This document shows positions 60,966 to 64,000 of a stretch of 64,000 bases of DNA, one piece after another. Each line of letters opens with the position of its first letter. Within the stretch, counting starts at the first letter, position 1. The notes under the pieces are model-generated. The model was not told the origin of the DNA. It ran no database searches and saw only the letters and a list, made by a program, of their open reading frames with translations. This DNA comes from Niastella caeni (GTDB taxonomy: Bacteria; Bacteroidota; Bacteroidia; Chitinophagales; Chitinophagaceae): positions 1,177,347 to 1,241,346 of the forward strand of contig NZ_STFF01000001.1 in NCBI RefSeq assembly GCF_004834005.1, in the 5' to 3' direction. A program made the position numbers and the translations under genes.

Positions 60966-62156
60966 ATGGAAAACAGGAACAACATATTGAATGAATTGAG
61001 GGCAATCAGCCCGGTTGTTGCCGGTATCGGCCACCAGGCCCCTTACGCTGTACCCGCCGGGTACTTCGAAGGGCTGGCTGACAGGTTGTTGCAACTGGTA
61101 AAAGCTGAGGAGGCCAACACCCCTGTTTTACCGCAGGCTGCTACTCCTTACCAGGTGCCGCAAGGTTACTTTGAAGGGTTAGCCGATAACATATTGCAGC
61201 GGGTTAAAGCCTCAACTACAAATACTGTTTTACCACAGGCTACAAATCCCTACCAGGCGCCGCTAGGTTACTTTGAAGGGTTAGCCGATAACATATTGCA
61301 GCGGGTTAAAGCCGCAGCTACAAATACTGTTTTACCGCAGGCCACTAATCCTTACCAGGCGCCGCAAGGTTACTTTGAAGGGTTAGCCGATAACATATTG
61401 CAGCGGGTTAAAGCCGCAGCAACAAATACTGTTTTACCGCAGGCCACTAATCCTTACCAGGCGCCGCAAGGTTACTTTGAAAATTTGCCGGCTACCATCC
61501 TTAACCGGGTTAAAGCCACAGATACCGATAATACGGCAGATGAGCTTGAAATCTTATCGCCCTTACTGAGCCAGATTGATAAGAAGATGCCTTTTAGTGC
61601 ACCAGCCGGTTATTTCGACGAACTGGAAGAGAATGCAGTAGCAGGCGCACAAGCCATTGACTTTGTAAATGATGCACTCGAAAATCTGTCACCATTAATG
61701 AATGGTCTCAGAAGGATGCATGTATATGAAGTACCTGCCGGTTATTTTGAACAACTGCCTGGCCAGGTGTTGAAAGCAGTAAAAGCACAACAACCTGCCA
61801 AAGTAGTATCAATAAGCTTTACGCGCCGGGTAATTCGGTATGCAGCAGCCGCAGTGGCAGCAGGCCTTATTATTACAGCAGGTTGGTTTTATTTAGGTAA
61901 CCGCGGTACTAAAATAGATTCCGATAATCTGAGTACAACTGTTGCAGCAGCAGTTGACAGCATCACCGATGAAATGCTGGAAAAATACCTCGAGAACCAA
62001 ACACCTACTCCTGCAGAAACAGCGGTAGCCGCCACTACTGCCGTTGATGAAATAGATGCAACTGATATGAAAGATATGCTGGCCGATGTAACTGATGAAG
62101 ATCTGCAGCAATATCTCGAAAAGTACAGCACTGTAAAAGACATTCAAACGAATTAA
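60966..62156 (+). CDS. Repeat-containing membrane protein, probable anti-sigma factor
   Basis: 396 residues from the ATG at 60966; an earlier frame start at 60906 would overlap the sigma gene. The N-terminal half has seven copies of a VPxGYFExL motif; copies 2-5 are nearly identical 34-residue units (YFEGLADNILQRVKA, then TNTVLPQATNPYQAP). The remaining copies are more diverged (VPAGYFEQLPGQVLKAVKA). One membrane segment (about 296-317, AAAAVAAGLIITAGWFYLG) is followed by an acidic periplasmic tail (about 80 residues). GYFExLP motifs are typical of Bacteroidota proteins encoded after ECF sigma genes. The units are DNA tandem repeats of 102 bp. Confidence 0.75.
   Translation: MENRNNILNELRAISPVVAGIGHQAPYAVPAGYFEGLADRLLQLVKAEEANTPVLPQAATPYQVPQGYFEGLADNILQRVKASTTNTVLPQATNPYQAPLGYFEGLADNILQRVKAAATNTVLPQATNPYQAPQGYFEGLADNILQRVKAAATNTVLPQATNPYQAPQGYFENLPATILNRVKATDTDNTADELEILSPLLSQIDKKMPFSAPAGYFDELEENAVAGAQAIDFVNDALENLSPLMNGLRRMHVYEVPAGYFEQLPGQVLKAVKAQQPAKVVSISFTRRVIRYAAAAVAAGLIITAGWFYLGNRGTKIDSDNLSTTVAAAVDSITDEMLEKYLENQTPTPAETAVAATTAVDEIDATDMKDMLADVTDEDLQQYLEKYSTVKDIQTN
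61164..61571 (+). repeat. 102-bp coding tandem repeat
   Basis: GGTTACTTTGAAGGG starts at 61164 and 61266 and 61368, and GGTTACTTTGAA at 61470, exactly 102 bp apart. The three full units are almost identical at the DNA level, while an older unit (GGGTACTTCGAAGGG at 61059) has diverged. Recent in-frame duplication in the anti-sigma-like gene. Confidence 0.9.
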
Positions 62157-62162
62157 TAAGTC

Positions 62163-62588
62163 ATGAAAAAAATTATACTCATAATAGTGATTGCCTTAAG
62201 TGCATCGGTTGTTTCCGTTGCACAGGATGACGACGCAGAAAAAGGCAATGGAGGGCGTTTGGAAGCGTTGAAGATCGCCTACCTCACTAAAAAATTAAAC
62301 CTGAGCACTGATGAAGCGCAAAAGTTCTGGCCCATATACAACCAGTATATGAGTGAGATCAGGAAAACCCGGATCGATGCGCGTCAGAACAAGGAAGGAG
62401 AAATTCATACTGAAGAAAAGCTATTAAATATTCGTAAGAAGTTCAATGGTGAGTTTAACAAAGCCTTGTCTTCTGAGAAAGTAAATACATTTTTTAAAGC
62501 CGAAAAGGAATTCGGATCTGTGTTGCAAAAAGAACTGATGGAACGTAGATTGCAGCGCATGGAAAACCGGAAACCTTTCAGGCAGTAA
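62163..62588 (+). CDS. Secreted Spy/CpxP-like helical protein
   Basis: 141 residues with a Sec signal peptide (cleavage after about residue 21, VSVAQ). The mature part is all-helical and charged: AYLTKKLNLSTDEAQKFWPIY, then KTRIDARQNKEGEIH. The L-x-L-x-x-x-E-A-x-K-F-W-P pattern is seen in periplasmic heavy-metal or folding-stress sensors of the Spy/CpxP type in Bacteroidota sigma-factor operons. It follows the anti-sigma-like gene by 6 bp, so all three genes are one operon, probably responding to envelope stress. A terminator follows. Confidence 0.75.
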   Translation: MKKIILIIVIALSASVVSVAQDDDAEKGNGGRLEALKIAYLTKKLNLSTDEAQKFWPIYNQYMSEIRKTRIDARQNKEGEIHTEEKLLNIRKKFNGEFNKALSSEKVNTFFKAEKEFGSVLQKELMERRLQRMENRKPFRQ

Positions 62589-62623
62589 GATATTAAACTA
62601 GGTGTTTTTCATAGGTTAGCAAT

Positions 62624-62653
62624 GGCCGGCTCTTTCCAGGGCAGGCCTTTTTT
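62624..62653 (+). terminator. Terminator of the sigma factor operon
   Basis: GGCCGGCTC and GGGCAGGCC pair around TTTCCA with one mismatch, followed by TTTTTTG, 36 bp after the stop codon. Confidence 0.7.
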
Positions 62654-62655
62654 GT

Positions 62656-62729
62656 AATAATGAATATTGAATTTCCAACGCCGAAGTTGTATTCTATTTC
62701 GACATTCATCATTCGTTATTTGATATTCA
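62656..62729. repeat. Inverted word repeat at the stop codon of the MBL-fold gene
   Basis: Starting at the stop TGA (62729), the minus strand reads TGAATATCAAATAACGAATG, ATGAATGTCGAAATAG; the other arm on plus is AATAATGAATATTGAATTTCC. The core between is CCAACGCCGAAGTTG. Related words occur at 40228-40320. Confidence 0.55.
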
Positions 62730-63464
62730 AAATTCCCACATAGGGTTCTTCACATCGTGATAAAATAAAAACTTCCATTTTTCTTCCTCGCCTTTCTTCC
62801 ACCACTGCTGACGCAACTCCATACTCTTTTTGCCGTCGTAATCGTATTTGGCTACAAAGCGGCTGCGCATCTGTTGCAGCTGCGGCGCATCATCGCCACC
62901 GAAAAACACCGTTTCACCACCATCAACGATCCAAAAGGCCTGATGGTATTTACTGTGCGCGCCGGTTATTTCGTATTTGATGTACCCGTCAATAACACCG
63001 TTGCCATGGAGCCATTCTACCTGCGGCGCGTTTTTTAAACAATCCAGTTCTTCGGGTATGTATGAGGGAAACCCTTTTTCATACACATAATCCATTTCCT
63101 GTTGCTGAATATAATACCGGGCCTGCGGAAAACTGAGTATCCGTTCCGTGCCAGTACCACTGGCTACTCCTCCGGCATGGTCTTTATGCAGGTGGGTCAT
63201 CAATACTTTGGTAACCTCACCGGGGTTAATGCCATTATCCATCAGGTTCTGGTGCAATTGCAACCGGCCATTCGAATGAGCAAAACCCAAACCGGTATCC
63301 AGCAACAATACATCTTCGGAAGTAATTACTACAAAGGGTTGAATTTCCACTAATAAACTGCCCACCGGCCGTTGCTGCAGATCGTCTTTATCAGTATCAA
63401 AAGGAACAAACTGCTTTGTTTTATCTATCGTAAACGTGCCTTCACTCAGCGGAATAACTTTCAT
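62727..63464 (-). CDS. MBL-fold metallo-hydrolase
   Basis: 245 residues. The zinc-binding motif is MTHLHKDHAGGV (about residues 88-99); the further ligands are in ITGAHSKYHQAF and VFFGGDDAPQ, and in the closing FLFYHDVKNPMWEF. This pattern fits the lactonase/glyoxalase II-related subgroup rather than beta-lactamases. No signal peptide, so cytoplasmic. Substrate unknown. It is monocistronic between two word repeats, upstream of which lies rodA on the same strand. Confidence 0.85.
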   Translation of the reverse strand: MKVIPLSEGTFTIDKTKQFVPFDTDKDDLQQRPVGSLLVEIQPFVVITSEDVLLLDTGLGFAHSNGRLQLHQNLMDNGINPGEVTKVLMTHLHKDHAGGVASGTGTERILSFPQARYYIQQQEMDYVYEKGFPSYIPEELDCLKNAPQVEWLHGNGVIDGYIKYEITGAHSKYHQAFWIVDGGETVFFGGDDAPQLQQMRSRFVAKYDYDGKKSMELRQQWWKKGEEEKWKFLFYHDVKNPMWEF

Positions 63465-63472
63465 CTTTTTTG

Positions 63473-63640
63473 ATTGTTTGATGGTTTAATTGTTCGATTG
63501 TTTGTCTTTAAAAGATCAGGCTCCACCGCCAATTGGCCAGGTGCCTAAAATTGCAGCAGGCCCAGCCATAAAACAATCAATCCATCAAACCATTTCAATT
63601 TTACATTAGCAAATTAGGACATTAGCCAATTAGCACATTA
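63473..63640. repeat. Two word repeats downstream of rodA
   Basis: 63601-63640 on minus is exactly five 8-nt words: TAATGTGC, TAATTGGC, TAATGTCC, TAATTTGC, TAATGTAA, the first TAA being the rodA stop codon. 63473-63598 is an inverted pair of GATTGTTTGATGG/TTAATTGTTCGATTG and CAATCAATCCATCAAACC words, as at 58031. Confidence 0.8.
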
Positions 63641-64000
63641 TCTTAACACCATTTGCCTGTCTGCATCCAGGCGAACCAGTATAAACAGCATAGTAGAGAA
63701 TGAGATCAGCGAGGTGCCCCCATAACTAATAAATGGTAACGGTATACCAATCACCGGCGCCAAACCAATGGTCATACAAATATTGATAGCAATATGAAAG
63801 AAGAAAACAGAGGCTACTCCATATGCATAACACCGGCTGAATACACTTCGCTGTCGCTCGGCAATATTTACCATGCGTAATAATAAAAAGACATAAATAC
63901 CCAGCACGGCCAAACAACCTAAAAAGCCAAAGCCTTCGCCAATTGTACAGAAAATAAAATCGGTACTTTGTTCCGGAACGAAGTCGAACCGGGTTTGTGT
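63638..64000 (-). CDS. rodA: Rod shape-determining protein RodA, N-terminal part outside window
   Basis: The C-terminal 120 residues of a SEDS-family peptidoglycan glycosyltransferase; the gene continues past the right edge. Visible: RFDFVPEQSTDFIFCTIGEG, the conserved loop with the catalytic-site Glu/Ser region of RodA/FtsW, three membrane helices, and PLPFISYGGTSLISFSTM, the conserved SYGG(T/S)S motif. RodA builds the lateral wall together with a class B penicillin-binding protein, which is usually encoded upstream but not seen here. The stop codon begins a perfect series of 8-nt words. Confidence 0.9.
   Translation of the reverse strand, partial: TQTRFDFVPEQSTDFIFCTIGEGFGFLGCLAVLGIYVFLLLRMVNIAERQRSVFSRCYAYGVASVFFFHIAINICMTIGLAPVIGIPLPFISYGGTSLISFSTMLFILVRLDADRQMVLR

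Overview
The window reads as an ordinary chromosomal segment of a Bacteroidota bacterium, most likely of the Chitinophagaceae (Niastella/Chitinophaga type); the family placement is inference. Support: five secreted proteins with a C-terminal type IX secretion (T9SS type A) sorting domain, two TonB-dependent receptors with a carboxypeptidase-like N-terminal domain, promoters of the Bacteroidota type (TAnnTTTG at -7, sometimes with TTG about 19-20 bp upstream), almost no Shine-Dalgarno sequences, and an F-ATPase a subunit with a long N-terminal extension. I found no tRNA, rRNA, CRISPR array, transposase or phage gene.

Layout. 1-2.8 kb: HIT hydrolase (cut), greA with a leader terminator, a 2-hydroxyacid dehydrogenase and rsmA, all on minus. 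3-7.1 kb: a small secreted protein, a T9SS protein and pdxA. 7.8-12.4 kb: a LolA-like protein and a TIM-barrel isomerase divergent from a SUMF1-domain protein and a Gfo/Idh/MocA oxidoreductase. 12.7-16.5 kb: a hybrid-free sensor kinase and an ABC-2 exporter pair. 17-27 kb: three T9SS proteins, a winged-helix regulator with a membrane partner, and a TonB receptor with a TPR-like secreted protein. 27.2-28.9 kb: a long non-coding stretch with three copies of a 62-bp hairpin repeat. 28.9-33.2 kb: atpB-E-F-H-A. 33.7-37.9 kb: an MsbA-like exporter and a large secreted protein with a His/Cys motif like clan CD peptidases. 38.4-46 kb: a PhoB/PhoR-like two-component pair, a T9SS protein, an MFS-like permease, an LpxH-like phosphoesterase and a glycosyltransferase. 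46-55.7 kb: a transglutaminase-like secreted protein, a small lipoprotein, then a phosphate block (beta-helix lipoprotein, TonB receptor, OprP-type porin, DUF47/PhoU-like protein and Pit transporter). 56-59.2 kb: rfbA, galE and the C-terminal half of transketolase. 59.3-64 kb: small membrane proteins, an ECF sigma/anti-sigma/Spy-like operon, an MBL-fold hydrolase and the end of rodA.

Two signals stand out. First, the phosphate block carries arrays of an 11-bp direct repeat (consensus NTAAYATNNNN) in front of its genes. Two arrays end exactly 4 bp from the -7 element. This looks like a Bacteroidota Pho box, and the DNA-binding regulator may be the response regulator at 38.4 kb. Second, many intergenic regions are made of short 'words' of 7-12 nt repeated imperfectly and then repeated again as the reverse complement. 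At six or seven loci the first word starts exactly on the stop codon of the upstream gene, and the same words recur at distant loci. I know of no described element class that fits this.
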